From DASUZB01 sp036377075 (GTDB taxonomy: Bacteria > Actinomycetota > CALGFH01), in assembly GCA_036377075.1 (NCBI GenBank), contig DASUZB010000049.1:1-15920 (forward strand): a stretch of 15,920 nucleotides of DNA, in the 5' to 3' direction. Shown here piece after piece: positions 1-7,315 of this stretch. A program made the position numbers and the translations under genes. The notes under the pieces are model-generated. The model had not been told where the DNA came from and made no database searches. It worked only from the letters and a program-made list of their open reading frames with translations. Numbering within the stretch: position 1 is the first letter of the stretch; every line of letters begins with the position of its first letter.

Positions 1-1247
1 AGCTCGGCGGCCGCCTCCGGGGCGCCCCGCGACCTTGCCGCGGTCGCCGCCCGGTCGAGCAGCCCGGCGACCTCCTCGTCCGGGCCGTCGGCGGCGAGCG
101 CAAGCTGGCGGGCGCGCTCCTCCACCTCGGTCACGCGGGCGGCCAGCTCCCGGTGCGCCGCTCGTCGCCGCTCCCGCGGCGCGGCCGCGTAGACCGCGGC
201 GGCGAACGCCGGGTGGGTGAAGGTCACGCTCCCGTCCTCGCCAATGGCGACCAGCCGCTGCTCCTCGGCCTCGGCGAGCCTCTCCGGCACGACCACACCG
301 GGAACCGGGCGCGACAGCGCCGCGGCGAGCAGCAGCGCCTCGCGCGTCGCCGGCGCCAGGCGCCTGACCCGGGCCGCCACCAGCGACCGCACGTCCTGCG
401 GCACCGGCAGGACGTCCCCCGGGGCCGGTCGGCCCTGCCGGAGCAGCGCGCCCGCGATCTCCAGCGCGTGCCGCGGGTTGCCGAGCGAGGCCCGCGCGAC
501 CCGCGTGAGCAGCGGCCGCGGCAGCCCCTGCCCGTGGCGCTCCACGATGAGCCGGTGCAGGCTCCCGGGTGGGAGCGGCCCCAGCCGCAACCGCTCCGTG
601 CGAGCCTCGTCCAGTGACCGCTCGAAGCCGTGGGGACGGCGTTCCGCGCCCGGTCGCTTCGCTATCAGGGAACCGACCGCCTCTCGCGCCTCGTCCAGCG
701 ACCGCTCGGCGGAAGGGCTCGGGCGTTCCGCGCCCGGACGCACCGACACCAGGAAACCGACCGCCTCGGCGGAGAGCCGCCGCGCGGCGAACTCCAGCAC
801 CTGGGCCGTCGGAGCGTCGAGCCGGTGCGCGTCGTCGACCGCGACGAGGACCGGCCGGGCGCCCGACAGGTCCCGCATGACCGAGAGGACCGCCGCCGGC
901 ACCGCCCGCCGGTCGAGCCACGGCTCCTCGGCCTCCGTCGACAGCAACGCGGCATCGAGCGCGTGGCGCTGCGGGGCGGGCAGGCGGTCGAGGGTGGCAG
1001 GGTCGACCCAAGCGAGCAGGTCGGCGAGGGCGGCGAAGGAGTGCCCGGCCCCCGGTCCGGCCGGTCGGGAGGTGAGCACCAGGTACTCGCGCCGCCGCGC
1101 GGCCTCGGTCGCCGCCCGCCAGAGCGTCGTCTTGCCGCTGCCCGACTCGCCCTCGATCACCAGCGCCGCGGGGCCGCGCGGCACCCGGTCGAGGAACGCG
1201 CCAACCGACACGAGCTCCCCGTCCCGCCCGATGATCCCGCCCACCAT
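1..1247 (-). CDS. AAA-ATPase transcriptional regulator, LuxR/MalT-like (partial)
   Basis: The reading frame starts at ATG 1247 and leaves the window at its left edge, so only about 415 N-terminal residues are present. What is seen: Walker A GESGSGKT at residues 33-40, Walker B PVLVAVDDAHRLD at about 132-144, then helical repeat-like sequence with the STAND-type SLGNPRHALEIAGALL stretch. Family knowledge: this layout is the ATP-binding half of large (about 900-residue) actinobacterial regulators ending in a LuxR helix-turn-helix; that end is outside the window, so the DNA-binding part is inferred. A 28-residue in-frame tandem duplication sits at residues 160-215. ATG 1247 is preferred over ATG 1255, which is in another frame. 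No Shine-Dalgarno is present; a TAGCAT box 6 nt upstream suggests a leaderless mRNA. Confidence 0.82.
   Translation of the reverse strand, partial: MVGGIIGRDGELVSVGAFLDRVPRGPAALVIEGESGSGKTTLWRAATEAARRREYLVLTSRPAGPGAGHSFAALADLLAWVDPATLDRLPAPQRHALDAALLSTEAEEPWLDRRAVPAAVLSVMRDLSGARPVLVAVDDAHRLDAPTAQVLEFAARRLSAEAVGFLVSVRPGAERPSPSAERSLDEAREAVGSLIAKRPGAERRPHGFERSLDEARTERLRLGPLPPGSLHRLIVERHGQGLPRPLLTRVARASLGNPRHALEIAGALLRQGRPAPGDVLPVPQDVRSLVAARVRRLAPATREALLLAAALSRPVPGVVVPERLAEAEEQRLVAIGEDGSVTFTHPAFAAAVYAAAPRERRRAAHRELAARVTEVEERARQLALAADGPDEEVAGLLDRAATAARSRGAPEAAAE
604..771. repeat. two-unit 84-bp in-frame tandem repeat
   Basis: Units 604-687 and 688-771 align without gaps and are about 74% identical by eye. 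Both begin GCCTCGTCCAG and share GACCGCTCG, CGTTCCGCGCCCGG and AACCGACCGCCTC. The period of 84 bp is exactly 28 codons, so the repeat duplicates a loop of the AAA regulator (both units contain RPGAER and ERSLDEAR) without breaking the frame. Divergence between units indicates that the duplication is not brand new. Confidence 0.85.
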
Positions 1248-1253
1248 GGGTGC

Positions 1254-1259
1254 ATGCTA
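1254..1259 (-). promoter_or_regulatory. -10 box of a probable leaderless promoter for the AAA regulator
   Basis: On the minus strand TAGCAT (TAnnnT form) ends 6 nt before ATG 1247, the spacing that places transcription start at or next to the A of ATG. There is no Shine-Dalgarno before this start. No convincing -35 box is seen. Confidence 0.4.
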
Positions 1260-1304
1260 GCCGCCCGCCGGGCCCGGATCGACAGGCGGACCGGGAAGCT
1301 GCTC

Positions 1305-2105
1305 TCAGGGCTTGCGGCCGACGCCGGCCCACAGCCAGAAGTGCCGCATGGCGCCCGGGATCTCCGGGCGCCACCGGTCTGGCGGGACCACGCCCGGGTC
1401 GAGGAGCTCGAACCCGTCGAAGAAGCGCTCGACCTGGTCACGGCTGCGCATGAACGCCCTGGCGTCACCTGACGAGCGGTTGATGATCGCGAGGTACTCG
1501 CTGGCCCGCTGCGGGTCGGAGTCCGCGGTGAGGTGGGAGAAGATCAGGAAGCTGCCCGGCGCCATCACCTCGCGGAACCGGGCCACGATCCCGTACGGGT
1601 CGCGCTCGTCCGCGACCAGGTGCAGGACCCCCAGCATCAGCACGGCGACCGGCTGGTCGAAGTCGATCAGGCCGCGCACCTCCGGGTGGCCCAAGATCGT
1701 CGCCGGCTCGCCGGCGTCCGCCTGGACGACCGTGGTCGACTCCCAGTCGGCGAGCAACGCGCGGCCGTGCGTGGCCACGACCGGGTCGTTGTCGACGTAG
1801 ACGACGTGGGACCCGGGCTCCACCTGCTTGGCGATCTCGTGGGTGTTCTCCGCCGTCGGCAGGCCGGAGCCGATGTCGAGGAACTGCCCGACGCCCTCCT
1901 CGGCGGCAAGCCGCACCGCCCGCTTCAGGAAGGCACGGTTGGCCCGGACGCTCTGCAGGATCTCCGGCACGATGGCGAGGACCCGGTCACCCACCTCGCG
2001 GTCGGCGGGGAAGTTGTCCTTGCCGCCGAGCCAGTAGTCGTAGACCCGGGCGGGGTGTGCGACGTTCAGGTTGATGCCAGGGGGTGCCCGGTCCTCGTCC
2101 GCCAC
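1305..2105 (-). CDS. SAM-dependent methyltransferase, DUF574 (Methyltransf_19) family
   Basis: A 266-residue protein, the usual length for this mostly actinobacterial family. Near the N-terminus it has the diagnostic HPARVYDYWLGGKDNFPADR (residues 17-36), followed by the SAM-binding glycine motif FLDIGSG at 75-81 and the acidic VYVDNDP strand that would hold the SAM ribose. The methyl acceptor is unknown for most members and cannot be assigned here. The frame is open far upstream, but GTG 2105 is chosen because it follows a GGAGG ribosome-binding site (2113-2117) by 7 nt and places the conserved region at the usual distance. It is transcribed divergently from the small protein at 2194. It appears to be a cytoplasmic, monocistronic gene. 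Confidence 0.9.
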   Translation of the reverse strand: MADEDRAPPGINLNVAHPARVYDYWLGGKDNFPADREVGDRVLAIVPEILQSVRANRAFLKRAVRLAAEEGVGQFLDIGSGLPTAENTHEIAKQVEPGSHVVYVDNDPVVATHGRALLADWESTTVVQADAGEPATILGHPEVRGLIDFDQPVAVLMLGVLHLVADERDPYGIVARFREVMAPGSFLIFSHLTADSDPQRASEYLAIINRSSGDARAFMRSRDQVERFFDGFELLDPGVVPPDRWRPEIPGAMRHFWLWAGVGRKP

Positions 2106-2112
2106 GTGATCG

Positions 2113-2117
2113 CCTCC
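2113..2117 (-). promoter_or_regulatory. Shine-Dalgarno fixing GTG start of the DUF574 methyltransferase
   Basis: GGAGG on the minus strand, 7 nt before GTG 2105. It selects this start within a frame that is open for almost 600 bases further upstream. Confidence 0.7.
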
Positions 2118-2130
2118 ATCCAGAACCTGG

Positions 2131-2136
2131 ACGCTA
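2131..2136 (-). promoter_or_regulatory. candidate -10 box for the DUF574 methyltransferase
   Basis: TAGCGT on the minus strand lies about 14 nt upstream of the Shine-Dalgarno, which would give a leader of roughly 20 nt. No clear -35 box. The intergenic stretch of 88 bp would thus hold two back-to-back promoters. Confidence 0.35.
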
Positions 2137-2180
2137 TCACCGGCCAGGCCGGACGGCTCGTTCCTCGCCACGGTCGGGAG

Positions 2181-2186
2181 TAGGGT
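2181..2186 (+). promoter_or_regulatory. -10 box of a probable leaderless promoter for the 2194 gene
   Basis: TAGGGT ends 7 nt before ATG 2194, so the mRNA would begin at or beside the start codon. The -35 region (about 2158-2163, TCGTTC) is weak. Confidence 0.35.
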
Positions 2187-2193
2187 TGCCCGG

Positions 2194-2565
2194 ATGGCCC
2201 TCACGACCCGCCCGCGACCTGCCACTGCCCTGCTGGCCGGGGCCGTGCTCGTCGGGCTGCTGTGGTCGGGGGCCGCGCTGGCGCACCTCGGCGCCGAGCC
2301 GGCTTCACGCCACGGCCTGGCGGCGGCACCGCTGCCTGCCAGGCAGCTGCTGGTCGGGGGCCAGGGCGTGGAGCGCGGCGCGACGCTCGAGGGCGGCCGC
2401 CGGGGAGCAGCCGGCGGCGGCTGGGTCGCCCTCGTCGCCGCGCTGGTGGGAGCCGCCCCAGGCTCGCGACGTGGCCTGTGGCGCTCCCGAGGCGCCGCCC
2501 ACGTGCGCACCCGGCGGCGTCGCGCCTGGTCCAGGGCTCCACCCAGCCACCTCCAGCTCACTTGA
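2194..2565 (+). CDS. small exported/membrane protein, unknown function
   Basis: Not a recognised family. The 123-residue product starts with a clear signal peptide: basic MALTTRPRP, a hydrophobic core and a likely cleavage after ALA at residue 30. A short ectodomain follows, then a glycine-rich, modestly hydrophobic stretch (GGGWVALVAALVGAA) that may be a second membrane segment, and a very basic arginine-rich tail ending RAPPSHLQLT. The layout resembles the small protein at 6839-7213. Support for a real gene is the signal peptide, the upstream -10 box and a strong hairpin 7 nt after the stop. The C-terminal half is compositionally suspicious, and a frameshift there cannot be excluded. Confidence 0.5.
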   Translation: MALTTRPRPATALLAGAVLVGLLWSGAALAHLGAEPASRHGLAAAPLPARQLLVGGQGVERGATLEGGRRGAAGGGWVALVAALVGAAPGSRRGLWRSRGAAHVRTRRRRAWSRAPPSHLQLT

Positions 2566-2572
2566 CCGTGCT

Positions 2573-2592
2573 CCCGCGCCGCGTGGCGCGGG
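2573..2592 (+). terminator. GC-rich hairpin after the 2194 gene
   Basis: Perfect 8-bp stem CCCGCGCC / GGCGCGGG with a GCGT loop, beginning 7 nt after the stop codon of the small exported protein. It has no T-tract, so it may be a GC-rich terminator, an mRNA stabiliser or a break between the two small genes. Confidence 0.5.
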
Positions 2593-2632
2593 GCCGGAAG
2601 CGACGGCAGCGGCGACCCGCCGGCTGCCCAGC

Positions 2633-2640
2633 GGAGGTGA
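2633..2640 (+). promoter_or_regulatory. strong Shine-Dalgarno for the 2646 gene
   Basis: GGAGGTGA, close to the full anti-Shine-Dalgarno complement, 5 nt before GTG 2646. It decides the start inside a frame that is open from about 2262. Confidence 0.75.
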
Positions 2641-2645
2641 ACCCT

Positions 2646-3059
2646 GTGAACGCGCGCCTCGACCGGCCGCCGACATGGACCGACCCGGCCCTGCAAGCCC
2701 TGCTGGCCGCAGCCGTGCTGGCGGCGGCCGTCGGCGCGGTCCTGCTCCTACGCGCCGCGCCGGTTTCCAACGTCGGCCACGTCACCCTGAGGGTGGACAA
2801 CCAGACCAGCCTGCCGTTGACGTTGGAGGCGGTCGACCGGACCGGCAGCCGGCTACCGGTCGGGTCGGCCACGGCCAAGGCGCAGACCACGTTCTCCGAG
2901 GTGGTCGACATCGGTGACCAGTGGACCTTCGTCGCCGTCTATGCCGGCCAGGAGGTCCACCGCCAGAGCGTCTCCAGGGCCGAGCTGCGCGGCAGCGGTT
3001 GGACCATCACCATTCCCGCCGATGCCACCGACCAGCTCGAACGGGCAGGCTTTCAGTGA
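2646..3059 (+). CDS. membrane-anchored protein with extracytoplasmic beta-rich domain, unknown function
   Basis: A 137-residue product of no family I recognise. One transmembrane helix (about residues 17-36, ALQALLAAAVLAAAVGAVLL) follows a short basic N-terminus. The remaining hundred residues alternate as expected for beta strands (GHVTLRVDNQTSLPLTLEAV, then WTFVAVYAG and GSGWTITIPAD) and probably form a small Ig-like or similar domain outside the membrane. GTG 2646 is chosen for its very strong ribosome-binding site and because the sequence becomes protein-like only from here. The 3' end overlaps the convergent antiporter remnant by 7 bp. It may be read with the 2194 gene or from its own promoter; none is obvious. 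Confidence 0.75.
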   Translation: MNARLDRPPTWTDPALQALLAAAVLAAAVGAVLLLRAAPVSNVGHVTLRVDNQTSLPLTLEAVDRTGSRLPVGSATAKAQTTFSEVVDIGDQWTFVAVYAGQEVHRQSVSRAELRGSGWTITIPADATDQLERAGFQ

Positions 3060-3647
3060 GCACGCCCGCTACCCGCGGGTCGGTGAAGCCGGGTGGCGAG
3101 CGGGTCGGCGAGGCGGGCCAGGACCGGCCCGGCGACCCCCAGCATGAGCACGTAGGTGGCGGCCAGGGGACCGAGCCGCGGGTGGAGGCCGGCGGCGACG
3201 GCCAGCCCGGCGACCACGATGGAGAACTCGCCGCGCGCCACCAGGGCGGCGCCCGCCCGTAGCCGCCCGGAGGCGGCGATCCCCGCGCGGCGGGCGGCCC
3301 ACCAGCCGCTGGCAAGCTTGGTCGCCGTGGTCACCAGCGCCAGCACGGTGGCGGTAAGGGCGACCGACGGGAGCTGGCGCGGGTCGGTCTGCAAGCCGAA
3401 GAACACGAAGAAGACCGCAGCGAACAGGCCCCAGCAGCAACAGCAGCAGGATGATCCCGATCTCCGCGCCGACCTGGACGAAGTCCTGCGCGGTGACCAG
3501 CGGCAACAGCCCGCCCTTGCCGAACGCCAGGCCGGCCAGCAGGTACAGCGGGATGGGCGACAGCCCGACCCGGCCGGCCAGCCGCCCCAGCAGGCCGAGG
3601 CCGAGCAGGACCCCGCCGAGTTCCAGCAGCAGGGTGGCGGTGTGCAC
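3053..3647 (-). pseudogene. CPA2-type cation/proton antiporter (KefB-like), internally deleted and frameshifted
   Basis: GTG 3647 opens a frame giving the first antiporter helices (LLLELGGVLLGLGLL, then PIPLYLLAGLAFGKGGLLP and EIGIILLLLLLG). At about 3425-3432 the homology leaves this frame and continues one frame over with LFAAVFFVFFGLQTDP through LVARGEFSIVVAGLAVAAGL to the stop at 3053. The two pieces total about 200 residues against roughly 390-400 for a complete transporter. The missing middle would hold helices about 4-9, including the acidic ion-binding residues of the CPA2 core, so transport is not expected. The start lies 4 nt after the secDF stop, so the intact ancestor was translationally coupled to secDF. 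An assembly error could mimic this; both explanations fit the sequence. Confidence 0.82.
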
Positions 3648-3651
3648 GGCC

Positions 3652-5952
3652 TCAGCTCCCCCGCTGCTGCAATACGGGGCCGCGGCGGCGCTCGAACGTC
3701 ACCGCCAGCGGGGCGGCCAGGAACACCGAGGAGTAGGTGCCGACCAGGATGCCGATCAGCAGTGCCAGGGCGAAGTCGGTCAGCGTCTCCCCGCCGAGCA
3801 CGAACAGGGCCGCCAGGATGAACAGGGCGCCCATCCCGGTGTTGATGGTGCGCGGGACGGTCTGCAGGCACGCCCGGTTGGCCAGGGCTTCCAGGGACTC
3901 GCGGGTGCGCTCGCCGAGCCGCTCCCGGATGCGGTCGAACACGACGACCGAGTCGTTGACCGAGTAGCCGATCACGGTCAGCAGGGCCGCGAGGAACACC
4001 CCGTCCAGCGGTTTGCCGAGCCAGGCGAAGACGCCCAGCAGGATGGCAACGTCGTGGAACATGGCGAGGACGGCGGCGGCGCCGAAGGTCCAGCGGAACC
4101 TGACCGCCATGTAGGCAAGCTGCGCGGCCAGGGCCACCGCCAGCGCGACCACGGCCTTGCGTCGCAGCTCCGCGCCGATGGTCGGGCCGACGAACTCGGC
4201 CCGCAGCCGCTCGGTCGGCCCGGCGGCCGACCTGACAAGCCGGTCGATCCGCTGCTCGGCGGCGCTGTCGAGCTGGGCGGTGCGCACGGTCAGGTCGCGG
4301 TCGCCCGATGCCTGCACCACGGCGTGGGCGAAGCCGGCGTCGGCCAGCGCGCGCCGGGTGGCGTCGAGGTCGGCGGGCCGCTGGGTGCGGTACTCGAGCA
4401 GCCGGCCACCGGTGAACTCGAGCCCGAGGTTCGGCCCCCTGACCACCAGCCCGGCGACCGCCACGGCGAAGGCGACCAGGGAGACGGCCAGCCACCAGCG
4501 GGCCCGCCCGATCAGGTCAGGGCCGCGCGAACCGAGCCAGCCGCGCAGCCTGCCGCCGGAGGCCAGTCCGAGGAGGCCAGGGCGCGACCGCACCGCCGGG
4601 ACGCGGACGGCCAGGTCGACCAGGACCCGCGTGACGACCAGCGCGGTGAACAGCGACACCACCACCCCGACCGAGAGCGTCACGCCGAAGCCGCGCACCG
4701 CCCCGGAGGCGAGGAAGAACAGCAGCCCGGCGGCCAGCAGCGTGGTCATGTTGGAGTCGGCGACGGCGCTGAACGCCTTGGAGAAGCCCCGCGCGAACGC
4801 CACGCGCAACCTGCCACCGGCGGCGTACTCCTCCTTGGCGCGCTCGAACACCAGGACGTTGGCATCGACCGCCATGCCGATCGCCAGCACGAACCCCGCG
4901 ATACCGGGCAGCGTCAGCGTGGAGCGGAGCGCCAGCAGCGCCGCGAACGACAGCAGCCCGTAGCACCCCAGGGCGACCGCCGCCGCGGCGCCGAGCAGGC
5001 GGTAGTACGCGGCCATGTAGAGGATCGTCAGCGCGGCGCCGAGCACGGCCGCCTGCACGCTGGCCCGGATCGCCGCCTCGCCGAGGGTCGGCCCGACGGT
5101 CCGCTGCTCGACCGCGTTGACCGGCACCGGCAGCGCGCCGGCGCGGATCAGCAAGGCCAGCTCCTTGGCGTCCCGTTCGCCGAACTGGCCGGTGATGACC
5201 GTCGTCCCGCCGCGGATGCCTTGGTCGCAGGCGACCGACGGGTCCACCTGCGGGCTGGAGATGACCTTTCGGTCCAGCACGATCGCCACCCGCCGGCGGG
5301 GGTCCCCGTCCGGCGCGCAGGCGGCCTGGCCGGTCAGCCTCGCCCACGGGCCGCCCCCGTCGCCGCGGAACTGGACCTGCACCTCCCAGCGGCCGCCGGT
5401 CTGCGGGTCCAGCACCGCGTCGGCGTCGCCGACCGCGTCCCCGGTCAGCCGTGCGGGACCGAGCCGCAGGCGGGTGCCGTCCTCGTCGGTCAGGACCAGC
5501 TGGCCGCCGGCACCTGGCGGCCGGGTCGTGGTCGTCGACCCCGTGCCCCCCTGGCCCCCGGCGACCCCGAGCACCGGGTGGAAGGTGAGCTGCGCGGTCC
5601 GGCCGATCACCCGTCGTGCCTCGCCCGGGTCGTAGACGCCGGGCAGCTCCACGATGACCCGGCGGTCGCCCGAGCGCTGCAGGGTCGGCTCGGCCACGCC
5701 GAGCTGGTCGACCCGGCGGCGCAGCACCTCCACCGTCCGGGCCAGGGTGTCCGCGTCCACGCGCTGGCGGGCGGTGTCCTGGGCCTCGAGGACGATCTGC
5801 GTGCCGCCCCGCAGGTCCAGGCCGAGCCGGACGGGACGGTTGACGGCCAGCCAGCCCGCCACGCCGAGCAACACCACGACGCCGAACAGGCGCCATCCAA
5901 GATGACGAGACAACTGGGCGCCGGCCGCCCGCGGGCGGAACTGGTGGGTCAC
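3652..5952 (-). CDS. secDF: fused protein translocase subunit SecDF
   Basis: A 766-residue membrane protein joining SecD and SecF. It would use the proton gradient to pull secreted proteins out of the SecYEG channel. SecD half: first helix at about residues 20-37, LGLDLRGGTQIVLE at 43-56, an ectodomain with a low-complexity G/T/P linker (about 131-150), then helices with GMAVDANVLVFERAKEE; Asp363 matches the essential helix-4 aspartate. SecF half: helix at about 486-505, LEFTGGRLLEYR at 511-522, and YSVNDSVVVFDRIRE with Asp667 conserved. It looks functional. GTG 5952 follows GAGGAGG (5961-5967) by 8 nt and overlaps the upstream methyltransferase stop as GTGA. No yajC or ruv genes are nearby, unlike the usual secD locus, which suggests an additional SecDF copy. 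Confidence 0.95.
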   Translation of the reverse strand: MTHQFRPRAAGAQLSRHLGWRLFGVVVLLGVAGWLAVNRPVRLGLDLRGGTQIVLEAQDTARQRVDADTLARTVEVLRRRVDQLGVAEPTLQRSGDRRVIVELPGVYDPGEARRVIGRTAQLTFHPVLGVAGGQGGTGSTTTTRPPGAGGQLVLTDEDGTRLRLGPARLTGDAVGDADAVLDPQTGGRWEVQVQFRGDGGGPWARLTGQAACAPDGDPRRRVAIVLDRKVISSPQVDPSVACDQGIRGGTTVITGQFGERDAKELALLIRAGALPVPVNAVEQRTVGPTLGEAAIRASVQAAVLGAALTILYMAAYYRLLGAAAAVALGCYGLLSFAALLALRSTLTLPGIAGFVLAIGMAVDANVLVFERAKEEYAAGGRLRVAFARGFSKAFSAVADSNMTTLLAAGLLFFLASGAVRGFGVTLSVGVVVSLFTALVVTRVLVDLAVRVPAVRSRPGLLGLASGGRLRGWLGSRGPDLIGRARWWLAVSLVAFAVAVAGLVVRGPNLGLEFTGGRLLEYRTQRPADLDATRRALADAGFAHAVVQASGDRDLTVRTAQLDSAAEQRIDRLVRSAAGPTERLRAEFVGPTIGAELRRKAVVALAVALAAQLAYMAVRFRWTFGAAAVLAMFHDVAILLGVFAWLGKPLDGVFLAALLTVIGYSVNDSVVVFDRIRERLGERTRESLEALANRACLQTVPRTINTGMGALFILAALFVLGGETLTDFALALLIGILVGTYSSVFLAAPLAVTFERRRGPVLQQRGS

Positions 5953-6686
5953 CCCGCCACCCTCCTCGCCGACACTCCGAGAAGGGAACGAGCCACCTGG
6001 CGCCGCGACCGTCGCCCGCCGTTCAGCGCCGGGACGTCAGGCTTGGCCGCCGCAGCCATCGCGTAGTAGCCAAAGGCGGTCGAGAAGCGGACGACCTCGA
6101 TGACGCCGATCGGGGCGGCGGATACGGCTTGCAGCGGGTCGACCCAGCGTGCCTCGCGCCGGCGCCGTCCCAGACCGTTCCGCCAGTGGCGTTCCGCGAC
6201 GGTCCCGCATGCCAGGAAGTCAGCCACGACGACGCGGCCGCCCGGCCGGACCACCCGCGCCAGCTCGCGGACGGCACGCACGGGATCGCTGAGGTGGCGG
6301 AGCGTGGAGGTGGACAGGACCGCGGTGAAGGTCGCCGCCGGAAACGGTAGCTGCTCGGCGTCGGCCACCAGGAACACTTCGTTCGGCAACGATGCTGCGC
6401 GCGCCCGGGCGCTGCGGACCATCGCGGCGGAGCGGTCGATCCCGACCGCGAGGCTGACCGTCGCGGAGGCGCCGCGCACCGCGGCGCCGGTGGCGCAGCC
6501 GACGTCCAGGAACCGGTCGGCGGCCGTGATGCTGAGGTGAGCGATGGCGCGGAGCTGCAGCGCCGTCAGCAGGCGGGACAGGGCATCCATTTCGTACCGC
6601 TGCGCCCACCCGGCGAACCTGTCCTGAGATCCGGCCAGGGACCGCTCGCGGCGGCCGACCGCTCCCGGTTGCAGGTTGAAGTCCAT
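5949..6686 (-). CDS. class I SAM-dependent methyltransferase (Methyltransf_11/UbiE-like)
   Basis: A 245-residue cytoplasmic enzyme of the UbiE/COQ5-like superfamily. Motif I is FLDVGCATG (residues 59-67; the family usually has GCGTG), followed by VGIDRSAAMV for SAM ribose binding, the typical ADAEQLPFPAATFTAVLS, then HLSDPVRAVRELARVVRPGGRVVVADF. The substrate cannot be deduced; arsenite, quinone or natural-product methylation are all possible in this superfamily. ATG 6686 is preceded by a modest GAGG (6692-6695). It is the first gene of the operon with secDF (4-bp GTGA overlap) and the antiporter remnant, so translation of all three is coupled. Confidence 0.88.
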   Translation of the reverse strand: MDFNLQPGAVGRRERSLAGSQDRFAGWAQRYEMDALSRLLTALQLRAIAHLSITAADRFLDVGCATGAAVRGASATVSLAVGIDRSAAMVRSARARAASLPNEVFLVADAEQLPFPAATFTAVLSTSTLRHLSDPVRAVRELARVVRPGGRVVVADFLACGTVAERHWRNGLGRRRREARWVDPLQAVSAAPIGVIEVVRFSTAFGYYAMAAAAKPDVPALNGGRRSRRQVARSLLGVSARRVAG

Positions 6687-6838
6687 CGGGGCCTCGATTC
6701 GTAAGGCGAATGGCGCGACCACCCCGTAGCGGCCTGCAGGCCACATCCCGGCGACAAGGCAACGGCGACACCGCGCCGTCCCTGCTGGCGCGCCGAGAGG
6801 AGCGACCCAGCAGGAACGCGGAGACGAGGAGGAGGGGG

Positions 6839-7213
6839 TCAGGCTCGCTGAAGCGCGGGCGGCGGCGCCCGGCACGCCCGCCCTGCGGCCATGCGGCGCG
6901 GGCGAGGACGCGAGGCTGGCAACGACGAGCGTCGGCCACGCCACGCCGCGGCGACGACCACGGCAACGGCCAGCTCGCCGGCGGCCGAGGCCGGCCAGCC
7001 GCCTTGGCTGCCCCGCTGGATCAGCTCGCGCAGCCCAGGCCGGGGATCACCCAACGCGGCCCCGTCGACGTGCACCAGGAAGCCGACGGCGCGTCGATCC
7101 GAACCGTTCGTGGCCGCCGGCGCCGTGGCCGGCGCGCTCACGGACCAGCCCACGGCGACCAGTGCCACCACGGCGACGACGACCCGGGTGGCACGCTCGC
7201 GGAGCATCGTCAT
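6839..7213 (-). CDS. small signal-peptide membrane protein, unknown function
   Basis: Unrecognised 124-residue product. It has a basic start (MTMLRERATR), a hydrophobic core (VVVAVVALVAVGWSV) and an ALA-like cleavage region near residue 30, an ectodomain of about 45 residues containing VGFLVHVDGAALGDPRPGLRELIQRGSQGG, a single transmembrane segment (about 78-92, ASAAGELAVAVVVAAA) and an arginine-rich tail ending RAPPPALQRA. Codon third positions are GC-rich throughout. ATG 7213 is chosen; ATG 7207 is the alternative. No Shine-Dalgarno is visible, but a TACCGT box (7224-7229) would start an mRNA with only a few leader bases. It lies alone between the methyltransferase operon and the truncated regulator. 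Confidence 0.55.
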   Translation of the reverse strand: MTMLRERATRVVVAVVALVAVGWSVSAPATAPAATNGSDRRAVGFLVHVDGAALGDPRPGLRELIQRGSQGGWPASAAGELAVAVVVAAAWRGRRSSLPASRPRPRRMAAGRACRAPPPALQRA

Positions 7214-7315
7214 CGTGTCCGCGACGGTACCGCAACCGCCAGCCCGCCGGAAGCCGATTCCTGTCAACCCGGCCGGCGACCTCGAAGCCGGCCAGGTGGG
7301 CGAGCGACCGTGGCG

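Noticed and set aside
3451..6066. Very long plus-strand open frame (871 codons) opposite secDF
   Set aside because: It is antisense to secDF, which has full family homology; the translated product is low-complexity Q/G/R/P-rich, as expected for a GC-rich shadow frame.
6697..6711. Inverted repeat ATTCG-N5-CGAAT upstream of the methyltransferase at 6686
   Set aside because: Arms of only 5 bp are expected by chance in a window of this size; no other support for an operator.
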